From contig CALWGC010000022.1 in NCBI GenBank assembly GCA_944378105.1, positions 32,944 to 96,943 of the forward strand: 64,000 nucleotides of DNA, in the 5' to 3' direction. Below, piece by piece: positions 53,621-61,678 of this stretch (within the stretch, counting starts at the first letter, position 1; each line of letters starts with the position of its first letter). Origin of the DNA: an uncultured Clostridia bacterium. GTDB lineage: Bacteria > Bacillota > Clostridia > Lachnospirales > Anaerotignaceae. The position numbers and the translations under genes are program-made. The notes under the pieces were generated by a model. The model saw nothing but the letters and a program-made list of their open reading frames with translations, made no database searches and was not told the origin of the DNA.

Positions 53621-55240
53621 TTACGCCGTTTGTTTTTCTTCTTTTTGCTGCAAATATTGCAACACTTCTTCCACGCGTTCCACCGCAATCACTTTAACCC
53701 CAAGGGAAAGCCAGCTTTCCTGGAATCCATTTTTGGGCACAAACACCTTCTGGGCATCGGCCTGGGCGGCTGCTTCCACTTTCTCCTGTACCCCGCCCAC
53801 CGGCAGTACTTCGCCTTCCAACGAAACTTCGCCTGTGGCCGCCCAAACATTGGGCAAAGCCACCTTCGTCATGGCCGAATACAGCGCCAAAAATAACGCC
53901 ACACCAGCCGAAGGCCCGTCCACCGGCATGCCGCCGGAAAAATGGATGTGAATGTCATACTCCGCCGCATCCAACTGGTATTCCCGTTTCAACACCGTTA
54001 ATACCGTCTGGACCGAATCCATGGCCATCGAATTGCGGCGCAATTTGGAATGACCCCGGTCCAATTCTTCTTCGGCCACCATGCCGGTCACTTGCAGTTT
54101 TCCGCTTCCTTTTTCCGCCCATACTTCTAAGGGCAAAAGCACTCCGCCAAAGGAGCCCACCGCCAGTGCATTGGTCCTGCCCACCGTTTCGCCCGGTGTC
54201 ACTTGCTGGCAAGGTTTTGCCGCATAATGACCGGCCTTGGCCACCCAATCCACATCCGAAACGGTGATTTCCGTTCGCTCTTCCATCCGGGCCAACGCCC
54301 CCGCCGTCTGCATCAAATTGGTCACATCTCGCCCATTTCTGGCAAAAGCCCCAATCCGGCCAATGGCATCTTTTTGGCATACCATCTCCAAGTGGGCCGC
54401 CGCGTCGGATGCAATTTGTTCCAGCTCTTCTTCCGATAAGTTGCGGAAAAAGATTTCGGTACAACGGCTGCGCAAAGCCGGCGGGATTTCTTCTGGCGAA
54501 CGGGTGGTGGCCCCCACCAGGCGAAAGTCCGCCGGAAACCCATCGCGGAAAATATCGTGGATATAAGAAGGAATGTTCTTATTATAAGGTTGATAATAGG
54601 AACTGGTTGGCATGATTTTCCGGTCTTCCAATACCTTCAACAGCTTATTCATCTGCACCGGATGCATCTCCCCAATTTCATCCAAAAACAAAACACCGCC
54701 ATGGGCCTTGGTTACCGCCCCAGGTTGCGGCTTTGGAATCCCCAAGGCACCGTAGGCCCCGGCCCCTTGATAGATAGGGTCGTGGACCGAGCCCAGCAAA
54801 GGGTCGGTGATGCTTCGCTCATCAAAGCGCAGCGTTGTAGCATCCAATTCCACAAACACCGCATCTTTTTGAAACGGCGTGCCTGCCGAAGCCTTGGCCA
54901 CTTCCAACATCAGTCTGGCCGCCGCCGTTTTGCCCACCCCCGGTGGGCCGTAAATGAGCACATGCTGCGGATTGGGACCGCAAAGGGCCGCCTGTAGCGC
55001 CCGAATGCCTTCGGCCTGGCCCACAATTTCCTCCAGTTTGTGAGGCCGCATCTGCTCGGAAAGCGGCGGCGTCAAATGTACCCGTCGCATGCGCTTTAGC
55101 TCTTCCTCTTCTCTTCGATCTCTTCCCGCACCCGTCAGCGTCACGCCGCACTGACCTCTTTGGGTGACACAAATTTGTCCAATCAAAAACACCAAACATA
55201 ATACCTGGGTTGCCAACAACAACGTCATAATCGTATCCAC
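53621..55240 (-). CDS. lonB: ATP-dependent protease LonB
   Basis: A 539-residue membrane-anchored Lon-type protease. An N-terminal transmembrane segment (about residues 4-22) is followed by an AAA+ domain with Walker A GPPGVGKT (98-105) and Walker B GGVLFLDEIGEM. The protease domain has catalytic S444 in DGPSAGVAL and K487 in GGVQEK. The start is the GTG at 55240 with GGAGGAG upstream; a TTG reading from 55324 would overlap the tRNA promoter. In Bacillus LonB works in the forespore, consistent with a spore former. Confidence 0.92.
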   Translation of the reverse strand: MDTIMTLLLATQVLCLVFLIGQICVTQRGQCGVTLTGAGRDRREEEELKRMRRVHLTPPLSEQMRPHKLEEIVGQAEGIRALQAALCGPNPQHVLIYGPPGVGKTAAARLMLEVAKASAGTPFQKDAVFVELDATTLRFDERSITDPLLGSVHDPIYQGAGAYGALGIPKPQPGAVTKAHGGVLFLDEIGEMHPVQMNKLLKVLEDRKIMPTSSYYQPYNKNIPSYIHDIFRDGFPADFRLVGATTRSPEEIPPALRSRCTEIFFRNLSEEELEQIASDAAAHLEMVCQKDAIGRIGAFARNGRDVTNLMQTAGALARMEERTEITVSDVDWVAKAGHYAAKPCQQVTPGETVGRTNALAVGSFGGVLLPLEVWAEKGSGKLQVTGMVAEEELDRGHSKLRRNSMAMDSVQTVLTVLKREYQLDAAEYDIHIHFSGGMPVDGPSAGVALFLALYSAMTKVALPNVWAATGEVSLEGEVLPVGGVQEKVEAAAQADAQKVFVPKNGFQESWLSLGVKVIAVERVEEVLQYLQQKEEKQTA

Positions 55241-55317
55241 ACCAGATCTCCTCCTCTTTTTTTCTTTCTCAGTCTGCCCCTTTTTTGCCGGGTTATACCG
55301 CCTCAAAGAAAAAAGAC

Positions 55318-55346
55318 TTGACAAATCCAGCTTCTTCTTTTATACT
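55318..55346 (+). promoter_or_regulatory. Promoter of tRNA-Pro(GGG)
   Basis: TTGACA (55318-55323), 17 bp, TATACT (55341-55346), 12 bp before the tRNA. Confidence 0.88.
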
Positions 55347-55358
55347 ATTCTAGTACGT

Positions 55359-55432
55359 CGGGGTGTGGCGTAGCTTGGTAGCGCGCATGAATGGGGTTCA
55401 TGAGGTCGCAAGTTCAAATCTTGTCACCCCGA
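55359..55432 (+). tRNA. tRNA-Pro, anticodon GGG
   Basis: A 74-nt cloverleaf. The acceptor is CGGGGTG/CACCCCG, the D-arm GCGT...GCGC and the anticodon stem CATGA/TCATG with loop ATGGGGT, giving GGG. The T-arm is GCAAG-TTCAAAT-CTTGT and the discriminator is A. CCA is not encoded. Confidence 0.95.
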
Positions 55433-55437
55433 TTTCC

Positions 55438-55463
55438 AGGCTGTCCTTTGACAGCCTGTTTTT
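55438..55463 (+). terminator. Terminator of tRNA-Pro(GGG)
   Basis: AGGCTGTC-CTTT-GACAGCCT followed by GTTTTTTA, five bases past the tRNA. Confidence 0.9.
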
Positions 55464-55477
55464 TATGGAAAAACTAC

Positions 55478-55506
55478 TTGCTTTTTCCATTTTGCAGTAG
55501 TATAAT
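55478..55506 (+). promoter_or_regulatory. Promoter of tRNA-Pro(CGG)
   Basis: TTGCTT (55478-55483), 17 bp, TATAAT (55501-55506), directly after the first tRNA terminator. Confidence 0.85.
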
Positions 55507-55517
55507 ATTTTTGTTGT

Positions 55518-55591
55518 CGGGGTATGGCACAGCTTGGTAGTGCGCTGCGTTCGGGACGCAGAGGTCGCAGGTTCAAATCCTGTTGCCCCGA
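55518..55591 (+). tRNA. tRNA-Pro, anticodon CGG
   Basis: A 74-nt cloverleaf. The acceptor is CGGGGTA/TGCCCCG, the anticodon stem CTGCG/CGCAG with loop TTCGGGA (CGG), and the T-arm GCAGG-TTCAAAT-CCTGT. It closely resembles the tRNA-Pro 85 bp upstream, suggesting local duplication with separate promoters. Confidence 0.95.
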
Positions 55592-55635
55592 TTCTAAAAA
55601 AGCAAGCCTTTTGGCATTGCTTCATCGGAAAACAA

Positions 55636-55677
55636 AAAATAGCTGGAATCCTGAAAAAAGGAATCCAGCTATTTTCT
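55636..55677. terminator. GGAATCC-family terminator hairpin, copy 6
   Basis: AAAATAGCTGGAATCC pairs with GGAATCCAGCTATTTT with one A-A mismatch, followed by CTTTTT. It lies between tRNA-Pro(CGG) and the convergent M56 peptidase gene. Confidence 0.85.
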
Positions 55678-55738
55678 TTTTCCAAAGTTACTTTCTTTCT
55701 AACGCTTTGGCCAACTCCTGTGATGGCCTTTGCGCCCC

Positions 55739-57709
55739 TTATGGCACAAATTGCTCTTCCAACCGAATCACTTGGCCGCCTTGCTCCCATAACCAAAAGC
55801 AAGGCGTTTTTTGCGCTGCCACTGCTTCTAACATTGCCTGTTTCCATGCCGTTTCTTCTGCCCTCTCCACGGTTGTGCCATCTTCCGAAAGCAGGAAAAC
55901 GGTGATGGTTTGACTTGGCGTTTTTTTGCTTCCCCATCCATCCCACCAGTCCACCGTCAGGTTTTGCTCTGCCGCCGCCTGGGTGCGAGAAAGCGCTTCT
56001 CCTTCCCAATGGGGTGTTCCTTGCTGCACCTGTAAGGTGCCATCTTCTGCCATGTCCACCACTTTTACAAAATAGGTGCTCACCGGAGGCGTGAAAAACT
56101 GCTCCAGTGTCACATCCGTTTCCAAATGATCCAGTGTCACATGGTCTCCCCACCAGTCTGCCAAAAATGTCCTAGCCACATCTTCTGGACTCAACAGCCC
56201 CACCCGATGCCCCTCATCGCAGACCTCCTGCAAAGAGGTATAATAGGAAAGCGCCGTTTCATTCACCTGTGGCCCTTCATAATATAAGTTTCCAGTACTG
56301 TCCATCCATCGTTCCACACACCAAATGCCCCCTGCTCCCTGGCGTACCGGCTGGGAAAGTAACATTTGTGCCTTTTGCCCATCGGTCATGGTGAAGGTGG
56401 CCATGGCATGGGCGCCGGGGTACGTCTCTTGTTCCAGCATTCCTTCCTGTTCCAATAAGGCCCGCACGTTTGTCTCCAAATCCGAAAGCATCCCCGTCAA
56501 GGGCACCGCCCAAAGTTCTCCCAAACAAGTTTTGCTGCTCGTTTCATAGACCAAATAAGTCCTTTGTCCATACACCGTATGGCCTTCTTGCAGCCAGTTG
56601 TCCGTTGTCAACAAAACCTCTTCCGTATCGGTGGTCAAAACCGGCGTCGCCTGCCAAACTTCCACCCCTGTATAAAGGTCTGGAAACGAAGCTACCTGCA
56701 CCGTCTCCGTCTGCACCTCTTCCACATCAACTTGATACGTCTCGGCAAAAATGTCACCCTGTTCCTCGCCCCAAGTTTCCAGCTGCTCTTCTATATTCCT
56801 CGGCCCTCGGCTAAACATGGCGCATCCTGCCACAATCACCCAAACCGCCGAAAAGGCCACCATCCCCAACGCCGGCTTTCGATAACGCAGGATGGCCAAA
56901 AGCCGCTTTTTGACCGCCCTTTCTCCAAACCCCAGCAAAAGCCCGCTTTCCTTGGCCGCCAGGCGCAGTAAAGAAGCGGAATAGCTCTTTTTTACACCAT
57001 CGCCCATCTGCCGCAGCACTGCCTCGTCACAGGCCCGTTCCATATCCGTCTCCAAACCAGAAAACGCCACCCAAACCAGCGGGTGAAACCAATACAGGCA
57101 TAAAATGCCATAACAAAGGGCCTTCACCCAGTGGTCTTTCCGGCGCAAATGGATTTGCTCATGGAGCAAAATGTAAGCCCGCTCCTCTTTTGGCAAATGG
57201 GCCGGCAGATAAATTCTGGACCGCAATCCAAACACAAAGGCCGTCGGCAATCCTTCCACTTCCCAAACCCTGTGTTCCACTTCTTTGGCCCCTTGTAACT
57301 TTCTTCTCCATTTCCAGCTGCCCCATAATCCATATCCCAATCCTCCACAGGCACCCGCTGCCCAAATCAAAGGAAGTAGATCGTTTTTTTTCGCTTCTGC
57401 TACTCTGGATGTCACTGCCCTTTCCTCCGGCGCAACCGGCAACACTGGCTCCGAGGTCTGGGCCCATGGAGCCGCCTCCCCTTGCTCTGTTTCCTGGTCC
57501 AGCGGAAGAACCAAGGAAACAACCTCCTTGGGTGCAACCGGCAGCTCCATTCTCCAAGGACAAATCAGACCCACAAATACCAGCATCCATAACACATACC
57601 GAAACACAGCCGGGCTTTTTTGCAGGCAAATCCTGGCCAAAAGCGCCAACAAAATCAGCCCCGTTCCCTGTATGGAGTAAGAAAAAATCCAGTCCCATGC
57701 GGCTTTCAT
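55739..57709 (-). CDS. M56 (BlaR1/MecR1-like) membrane metallopeptidase
   Basis: A 656-residue membrane protein. Membrane helices lie at about residues 12-28, 36-50, 112-130, 195-215 and 280-300. The zinc motif HEQIH at 183-187 is followed by ERACDEAVL, the third-ligand region. The C-terminal 330 residues lie outside the membrane and are acidic, with no penicillin-binding motifs. It is therefore not a beta-lactam sensor like BlaR1 and should sense another signal. It probably cleaves the BlaI-type repressor encoded three bases upstream. Confidence 0.85.
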   Translation of the reverse strand: MKAAWDWIFSYSIQGTGLILLALLARICLQKSPAVFRYVLWMLVFVGLICPWRMELPVAPKEVVSLVLPLDQETEQGEAAPWAQTSEPVLPVAPEERAVTSRVAEAKKNDLLPLIWAAGACGGLGYGLWGSWKWRRKLQGAKEVEHRVWEVEGLPTAFVFGLRSRIYLPAHLPKEERAYILLHEQIHLRRKDHWVKALCYGILCLYWFHPLVWVAFSGLETDMERACDEAVLRQMGDGVKKSYSASLLRLAAKESGLLLGFGERAVKKRLLAILRYRKPALGMVAFSAVWVIVAGCAMFSRGPRNIEEQLETWGEEQGDIFAETYQVDVEEVQTETVQVASFPDLYTGVEVWQATPVLTTDTEEVLLTTDNWLQEGHTVYGQRTYLVYETSSKTCLGELWAVPLTGMLSDLETNVRALLEQEGMLEQETYPGAHAMATFTMTDGQKAQMLLSQPVRQGAGGIWCVERWMDSTGNLYYEGPQVNETALSYYTSLQEVCDEGHRVGLLSPEDVARTFLADWWGDHVTLDHLETDVTLEQFFTPPVSTYFVKVVDMAEDGTLQVQQGTPHWEGEALSRTQAAAEQNLTVDWWDGWGSKKTPSQTITVFLLSEDGTTVERAEETAWKQAMLEAVAAQKTPCFWLWEQGGQVIRLEEQFVP

Positions 57710-57712
57710 CTC

Positions 57713-58069
57713 TCATCCCTCCTGATCGTCCAACCAACAACGCAATCGATTCACCTCTTCTTTGGTCAGGCGGTTTCCTCTGGTAAAGGCCGTCAAAAAC
57801 CGCGGCAAAGAGCCGCCAAACCCGTCTGCCACCATTTTGCGGCTCTCCTGGCTTTCCCATTCTTCTTGGGACAACAAGGCCTGCACCACGCTGCCTTTAT
57901 TTTGAAACACGCCTTTTTGTTCCAACCGTTTTAACATGGTATAGGTGGTCGACTTTTTCCAGTCGAAGGCTTCCTCACAAAGGGTAACCAAAGCGGAGGA
58001 AGGCAAGGGCTCCTTCTCCCAGATCAACTTGGCCAACCGTTCTTCTGCTTCTGTCAATGTATAAGACAT
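57713..58069 (-). CDS. BlaI/MecI/CopY-family transcriptional repressor
   Basis: A 118-residue winged-helix protein with LTEAEERLAKLIWEKEPLPSS at the N terminus and the recognition region WKKSTTYTMLKRLEQKGVF. A C-terminal dimerisation helix follows. It should repress its own operon by binding two operators in the promoter and be inactivated by the adjacent M56 peptidase. No beta-lactamase gene is linked. GGAGGGA precedes the ATG. Confidence 0.9.
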   Translation of the reverse strand: MSYTLTEAEERLAKLIWEKEPLPSSALVTLCEEAFDWKKSTTYTMLKRLEQKGVFQNKGSVVQALLSQEEWESQESRKMVADGFGGSLPRFLTAFTRGNRLTKEEVNRLRCWLDDQEG

Positions 58070-58081
58070 CGAATCCCTCCA

Positions 58082-58128
58082 GTCTATAGATTGTAGACCT
58101 CTTTTTCTTTAGTTTACAACTTTTAGAC
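58082..58128. promoter_or_regulatory. blaI-M56 promoter with two BlaI-type operators
   Basis: Two 17-bp dyads with BlaI-type halves are present: GTCTATAGATTGTAGAC (58082-58098) and GTTTACAACTTTTAGAC (58112-58128), 30 bp centre to centre, about three helix turns. On the minus strand TACAAT (58090-58095) lies in the first and TGTAAA (58113-58118) in the second, 17 bp apart, so the operators cover the -10 and -35. Confidence 0.75.
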
Positions 58129-58138
58129 CAAAAAGACA

Positions 58139-58173
58139 AGAAAAAAACCGCCCAAAAAATGGGACGGTTTTTG
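58139..58173. terminator. Terminator of the DAP dehydrogenase gene
   Basis: AAAACCG-C-CCA and TGGG-A-CGGTTTT form a hairpin with A/T flanks, eight bases after the leftward stop. Confidence 0.75.
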
Positions 58174-58180
58174 GTGGGTT

Positions 58181-59164
58181 TTACAGCATGGTTTTGCGCA
58201 GTTCTTCGCCAGATTTTGGGCTCAGGTAAGCAGGGGCCACGTCGAAAACAGTCTTGCAGCCACTCTGACCTTCCTGGCTCATCCGATAAGCAGCTCTTGC
58301 ATAAGCCACCAATACGGAAGAGGTGAATTCCGGATTGGAATCCAGTTTCAGGCGATATTCAATGATATGGGTATTTTCTTCTTCCCAGCCGGTTTTTCCG
58401 CTGCGGATGACAAAGCCGCCATGAGGAATGTCGCTGTGGTTTTTCTTCATTTCTTCTTCACTGATGAAATGTACGGTGGTGTCATATTCATCAAAATAGT
58501 TTGGCATGGTTTTGATTTCTTCTTCAATCTTTGCCAAATCGGCGCCTTCTTCAGCCACCACAAAGCATTCTCTGGTGTGTTTTTCTCTGGTGGTCAAAGT
58601 AGGATTTTTCCCTGCACGCACCTGTTCCAGGGCGCTTTCCACAGGAATGGTATACTGTTTGCCATTTTTTACCCCTTTTACCCGACGGATGGCATCGGAA
58701 TGGCCTTGGCTTACGCCTTTGCCCCAGAACGTGTAGTCTACGCCATTTGGCAAAATAGCGTTGGCATAAAGACGATTCAAAGAGAACATACCTGGATCCC
58801 AACCAACGGAAATCATGGCAATGTGGCCGGAAGCTTTGGCCGCTGCATCTACGGCTGCAAAATGTTCCGGAATTTTTTTGTGGGTGTCAAAGCTGTCCAC
58901 CACATGGAACATGGATGCATATTTGGGGGTTTGCACCGGCAAGTCGGTGGCAGAACCGCCACAAATAATCATTACATCAATTTCGTCTTTCATTTTTTCC
59001 ACGTCATCCACAGAATAAACCTTTGCATCCTGTGTCAAAATGGAAACCGTTTCTGGTGCACGGCGGGTAAAAACAGCTTTCAGCTGCATGTCGTCATTTT
59101 GTTTGATGGCGCATTCCACACCACGGCCCAGATTGCCATAACCAATAATACCTACACGAATCAT
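58181..59164 (-). CDS. ddh: meso-Diaminopimelate dehydrogenase
   Basis: A 327-residue NADPH-dependent enzyme that aminates L-2-amino-6-oxopimelate directly to meso-diaminopimelate. Signatures are GIIGYGNLGRGVECAI (residues 5-20), VDSFDTH, SVGWDPGMFSLNR and FWGKGVSQGHSDAIRRV. The ATG at 59164 has AAAGGAG upstream; the longer frame is rejected. It lets the cell skip the acylated steps between dapB and meso-DAP, fitting the asd-dapA-dapB operon 1.5 kb away. Confidence 0.94.
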   Translation of the reverse strand: MIRVGIIGYGNLGRGVECAIKQNDDMQLKAVFTRRAPETVSILTQDAKVYSVDDVEKMKDEIDVMIICGGSATDLPVQTPKYASMFHVVDSFDTHKKIPEHFAAVDAAAKASGHIAMISVGWDPGMFSLNRLYANAILPNGVDYTFWGKGVSQGHSDAIRRVKGVKNGKQYTIPVESALEQVRAGKNPTLTTREKHTRECFVVAEEGADLAKIEEEIKTMPNYFDEYDTTVHFISEEEMKKNHSDIPHGGFVIRSGKTGWEEENTHIIEYRLKLDSNPEFTSSVLVAYARAAYRMSQEGQSGCKTVFDVAPAYLSPKSGEELRKTML

Positions 59165-59195
59165 ATTCCCAGCTCCTTTCAGGTTTCTGGTTCTT

Positions 59196-59224
59196 ATTAT
59201 AATCGACTTTTTTTTCAATCACAA
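59196..59224 (-). promoter_or_regulatory. ddh promoter
   Basis: TTGTGA (59219-59224), 17 bp, TATAAT (59196-59201) on the minus strand. Confidence 0.7.
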
Positions 59225-59670
59225 TAGTTTTTTATAGAAAATGCAGAATTTTTCTATTTTCTTGCGGAATAAACAATTTTCACCAATTTTTTGTTCTATT
59301 TCTTCTCCGAACGGGTGGAATTTACATTCTACTTATGAAAAAAATAACAAAAAAACAGGAAAAAAACCACTTCAAAATTGACAAAGAGAAGTTTTTTGTT
59401 CAACAACAAATCCTATCCTGTTTCTTTTTGTCTTTTTACTCCACCTAATCTTCTTTTCCATCTTGTACGTTTCTGTGATTTATGATATGGTTTTCATAAG
59501 AAGAAGCATCGAAGTGTCACAATCCGTTCCACCATCTGCTCTCTTCTAAAGAATCACCAATCCCATTGTAAAAAAGAGTATTTCAAGCCGTCGCAGTTGG
59601 CAATTGTAGCCGCCCTGAAAGAAGCTTGATCTACTCTTTTTCTATTTCTTTGCTGTTCTCTCGTTATAAC
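59225..59670. other. Gene-free stretch with nested palindromes
   Basis: No gene is seen. It holds a nested hairpin at 59347-59431 (ACAAAAAAACAGGA with TCCTGTTTCTTTTTGT outside; AAAAAACCACTTC with GAAGTTTTTT inside). A second lies at 59571-59641 (AAAAAGAGTA/TACTCTTTTT outside, TCAAGC/GCTTGA inside). Both have A/T flanks like bidirectional terminators. Small RNAs are possible. Confidence 0.45.
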
Positions 59671-59717
59671 AAAAAAACCTGCAAACGCTTGTCAATCAAG
59701 CATCTGCAGGTTTTTCT
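59671..59717 (-). terminator. Terminator of the Ser-Ser-Trp tRNA operon
   Basis: AAAAACCTGCA and TGCAGGTTTTT enclose GCTTG-TCAAT-CAAGC, a two-tier hairpin six bases past tRNA-Trp, T-rich on the minus strand. Confidence 0.85.
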
Positions 59718-59722
59718 AGAAG

Positions 59723-59795
59723 CAGGGGCAAAAGGACTCGAACCCTTGACATTTGGTTTTGGAGACCAACGTTCTACCAACTGAACTATACCCCT
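59723..59795 (-). tRNA. tRNA-Trp, anticodon CCA
   Basis: A 73-nt cloverleaf on the minus strand. The acceptor is AGGGGTA/TGCCCCT, the anticodon stem TTGGT/ACCAA with loop CTCCAAA (CCA), and the T-arm AAGGG-TTCGAGT-CCTTT; discriminator G. Confidence 0.95.
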
Positions 59796-59801
59796 AAGTA
59801 A

Positions 59802-59890
59802 CGGAGAAGATGGGATTTGAACCCATGCGCCGCTATTAACGACCTATCCGCTTTCCAGGCGAACCCCTTCAACCACTTGGGTACTTCTCC
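59802..59890 (-). tRNA. tRNA-Ser, anticodon GGA
   Basis: An 89-nt minus-strand class II tRNA. The acceptor is GGAGAAG/CTTCTCC, the anticodon stem TTCGC/GCGGA with loop CTGGAAA (GGA). A long variable arm and the T-arm ATGGG-TTCAAAT-CCCAT follow. Confidence 0.95.
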
Positions 59891-59923
59891 ATAATCAGTA
59901 ATATGCAGTTTTCGCAGAACAAA

Positions 59924-60009
59924 CGGAGAGGGTGGGATTCGAACCCACGGCCCCTTGCGGAGTCACCGGTTTTCAAGACCGGCTCCTTAAACCACTCGGA
60001 CACCTCTCC
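59924..60009 (-). tRNA. tRNA-Ser, anticodon TGA
   Basis: An 86-nt minus-strand class II tRNA. The acceptor is GGAGAGG/CCTCTCC, the anticodon stem CCGGT/ACCGG with loop CTTGAAA (TGA). It is the first gene of the three-tRNA operon; its A-rich anticodon loop is a substrate type for MiaA/MiaB. Confidence 0.95.
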
Positions 60010-60045
60010 AAGGCATCTGAAGCGGATGTGCTGCGAACAGATAAT

Positions 60046-60074
60046 ATAATACCTGCTTTTGCCTTATTTGTCAA
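60046..60074 (-). promoter_or_regulatory. Promoter of the tRNA operon, inside the spore-protein gene end
   Basis: TTGACA (60069-60074), 17 bp, TATTAT (60046-60051) on the minus strand. The -35 hexamer is formed by the last codons of the upstream spore-protein gene. Confidence 0.85.
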
Positions 60075-60261
60075 TAGGTTTTTTGGATTTTTCTTCTTTT
60101 TTTCTTTTTGCCGCCAAATAGCCGCCAATTTTGCCACTTTCCTTGGCGGTCAAGTTTTTCCACCCCACCTGTTGCACCTTTTCCAATAATCCCAGTTCCT
60201 CTGCCGCCTCATACTTGGCCCGGTCCTCTGCGGCCAGGGCCTTGAACCATGTTTTATCCAT
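60064..60261 (-). CDS. Small acid-soluble spore protein, alpha/beta (SspF-like)
   Basis: A 65-residue basic protein. The pattern KYEAAEELGLLEKVQQVGW followed by NLTAKESGKIGGYLAAKRKK fits alpha/beta-type small acid-soluble spore proteins, which coat and protect spore DNA. The N terminus (MDKTWFKALAAEDR) is unlike classical SspA/B, so SspF-like is the better label. CAGGAGG precedes the ATG at 60261. It would be expressed in the forespore. Confidence 0.65.
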   Translation of the reverse strand: MDKTWFKALAAEDRAKYEAAEELGLLEKVQQVGWKNLTAKESGKIGGYLAAKRKKEEKSKKPIDK

Positions 60262-60321
60262 AGAAATCGCCTCCTGTTTTTCGCTATTTTCTCCTTTTTT
60301 CCAAAATTCATACAAAAGGAT

Positions 60322-60350
60322 TTGACAGCGGCCTTTTTTCGTGATACCAT
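60322..60350 (+). promoter_or_regulatory. asd-dapA-dapB promoter
   Basis: TTGACA (60322-60327), 17 bp, TACCAT (60345-60350), placing the transcript start just before the riboswitch. Confidence 0.7.
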
Positions 60351-60360
60351 GAAACCAATC

Positions 60361-60535
60361 AGTAAGTAGAGGCGCATTGTTCATCAGTATTACAGCGGAT
60401 GCCGTTTGGGGCAAGCGAAACTGTGAAAAAGGGAACCGTGCCGAAGGTGCTGCGGGCCAAACCCCAACCCACCTGGTTGTATTCGGTGAAAAACCTTGCA
60501 ACTGTCATCTTTCTTATTAAGATGGAGCGCTACTC
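60361..60535 (+). promoter_or_regulatory. Lysine riboswitch (L-box)
   Basis: Conserved L-box blocks appear in order: AAGTAGAGGCGC, CAGTA, GTGAAAAAGGGAACCG, TGCCGAAGGTGC, CTGGTTG, CAACTGTCATC-hairpin-GATGGAGCGCTACTC. GTAG and CTAC of the first and last blocks close helix P1. Lysine binding should favour the terminator at 60600-60624 and switch off the operon. Confidence 0.92.
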
Positions 60536-60599
60536 AAATAGTACAGATGGAAAATGGTTGCTTGCTTGCACACTTCATTTTCTTTTCCTGTTTCTGTTG

Positions 60600-60624
60600 G
60601 TCGGCGTACATCGTCGGCTTTTTT
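60600..60624 (+). terminator. Riboswitch-controlled terminator of the lysine operon
   Basis: GTCGGCG-TACAT-CGTCGGC (two wobble pairs) followed by six T. GATGGAAA (60546-60553) could pair with TTTCCATC (60627-60634) as a competing structure. Confidence 0.7.
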
Positions 60625-60663
60625 CGTTTCCATCCAAAAACTAATTTTTAGGAGTGATTTGTT

Positions 60664-61659
60664 ATGAAAAAAGTAAACCTGGCCGTTGTTGGTGCTACCG
60701 GTATGGTAGGCAGAACCTTTTTGAAGGTATTGGAAGAAAGAAATTTGCCCATCGAAAACTTCTATGTCATGGCTTCTGCCCGTTCTGCTGGACAAACACT
60801 GACGTTTATGGGAAAAGAATATGTGGTGGAAGAACTGACCGAGCATTCTTTTGACAAACCCATTGACATCGCCCTCTTTTCTGCCGGTGGTTCCACCAGT
60901 GAAAAGTTTGCACCCATTGCTGCGGCCCACGGCTGTATTGTCGTTGACAACTCTGCCCAATGGAGAATGGACCCAAAAGTACCTTTGATTGTGCCCGAAG
61001 TAAACCCAGAAGATATCTCCTGGAACAGCGGCATCATCGCAAACCCCAACTGCTCCACCATCCAGGCCATGGTGACTTTAAAACCTTTGGATGACAAATT
61101 TGGTATCAAACGTGTGGTATACTCCACCTATCAGGCCGTCAGCGGCGCTGGCGTTGCAGGGTGGAAAGATTTGGAAGACGGCTTAAAAGGCGAAGCACCA
61201 AAGAAATTCCCACACCCCATCGCCAACAACTGCCTGCCTCATATCGACGTGTTCTTGGATAACGGTTATACCAAAGAAGAAATGAAAATGATTTGGGAAA
61301 CCAGAAAAATCCTCCACGACGACGATATGAAAGTAACTGCAACCACCGTCCGCGTGCCTGTCTTTAACAGCCACAGCGAATCCATCAACATCGAATTTGA
61401 ACGTCCTTTTGAACTGTCCGAAGTGGTGGAAACATTGAAAAACGCCCCAGGCGTTGTGGTAACCGATGATCCTGCCAACAATGTCTATCCGCTGGCTGTG
61501 GATGCCGCAGGAAAAGACGAAGTTTTCGTTGGCCGTATCCGTCGGGACGAAAGTGTTGAAAACGGCATTAACTTGTGGGTTGTGGCCGATAATATCCGCA
61601 AAGGCGCCGCAACCAATGCCGTACAGATTGCTCAGTTGTTAATCGATGCCATGCAGTAA
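60664..61659 (+). CDS. asd: Aspartate-semialdehyde dehydrogenase
   Basis: A 331-residue NADPH-dependent enzyme. The nucleotide motif is GATGMVGRTF (residues 10-19). C130 in NPNCSTIQ is the catalytic thiol, and the downstream histidine and SES/RVPVFNSHSE region is typical. It makes the common precursor of lysine, threonine and methionine. TTTAGGAG precedes the ATG. It is the first gene of the L-box operon, so threonine and methionine supply is also tied to lysine unless another asd exists. Confidence 0.96.
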   Translation: MKKVNLAVVGATGMVGRTFLKVLEERNLPIENFYVMASARSAGQTLTFMGKEYVVEELTEHSFDKPIDIALFSAGGSTSEKFAPIAAAHGCIVVDNSAQWRMDPKVPLIVPEVNPEDISWNSGIIANPNCSTIQAMVTLKPLDDKFGIKRVVYSTYQAVSGAGVAGWKDLEDGLKGEAPKKFPHPIANNCLPHIDVFLDNGYTKEEMKMIWETRKILHDDDMKVTATTVRVPVFNSHSESINIEFERPFELSEVVETLKNAPGVVVTDDPANNVYPLAVDAAGKDEVFVGRIRRDESVENGINLWVVADNIRKGAATNAVQIAQLLIDAMQ

Positions 61660-61678
61660 AAGAAAGGAGCAACCCAAT

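Noticed and set aside
55739..58069. Beta-lactam resistance (bla/mec) locus
   Set aside because: Only the regulator pair is present. No beta-lactamase or PBP2a-like gene and no penicillin-binding sensor domain were seen.
59225..59670. T-box, 6S or SRP RNA in the gap next to the tRNA operon
   Set aside because: GGGTGGAAT near 59316 is not the T-box core, no antiterminator block or downstream synthetase gene exists, and no conserved SRP or 6S segments were found.
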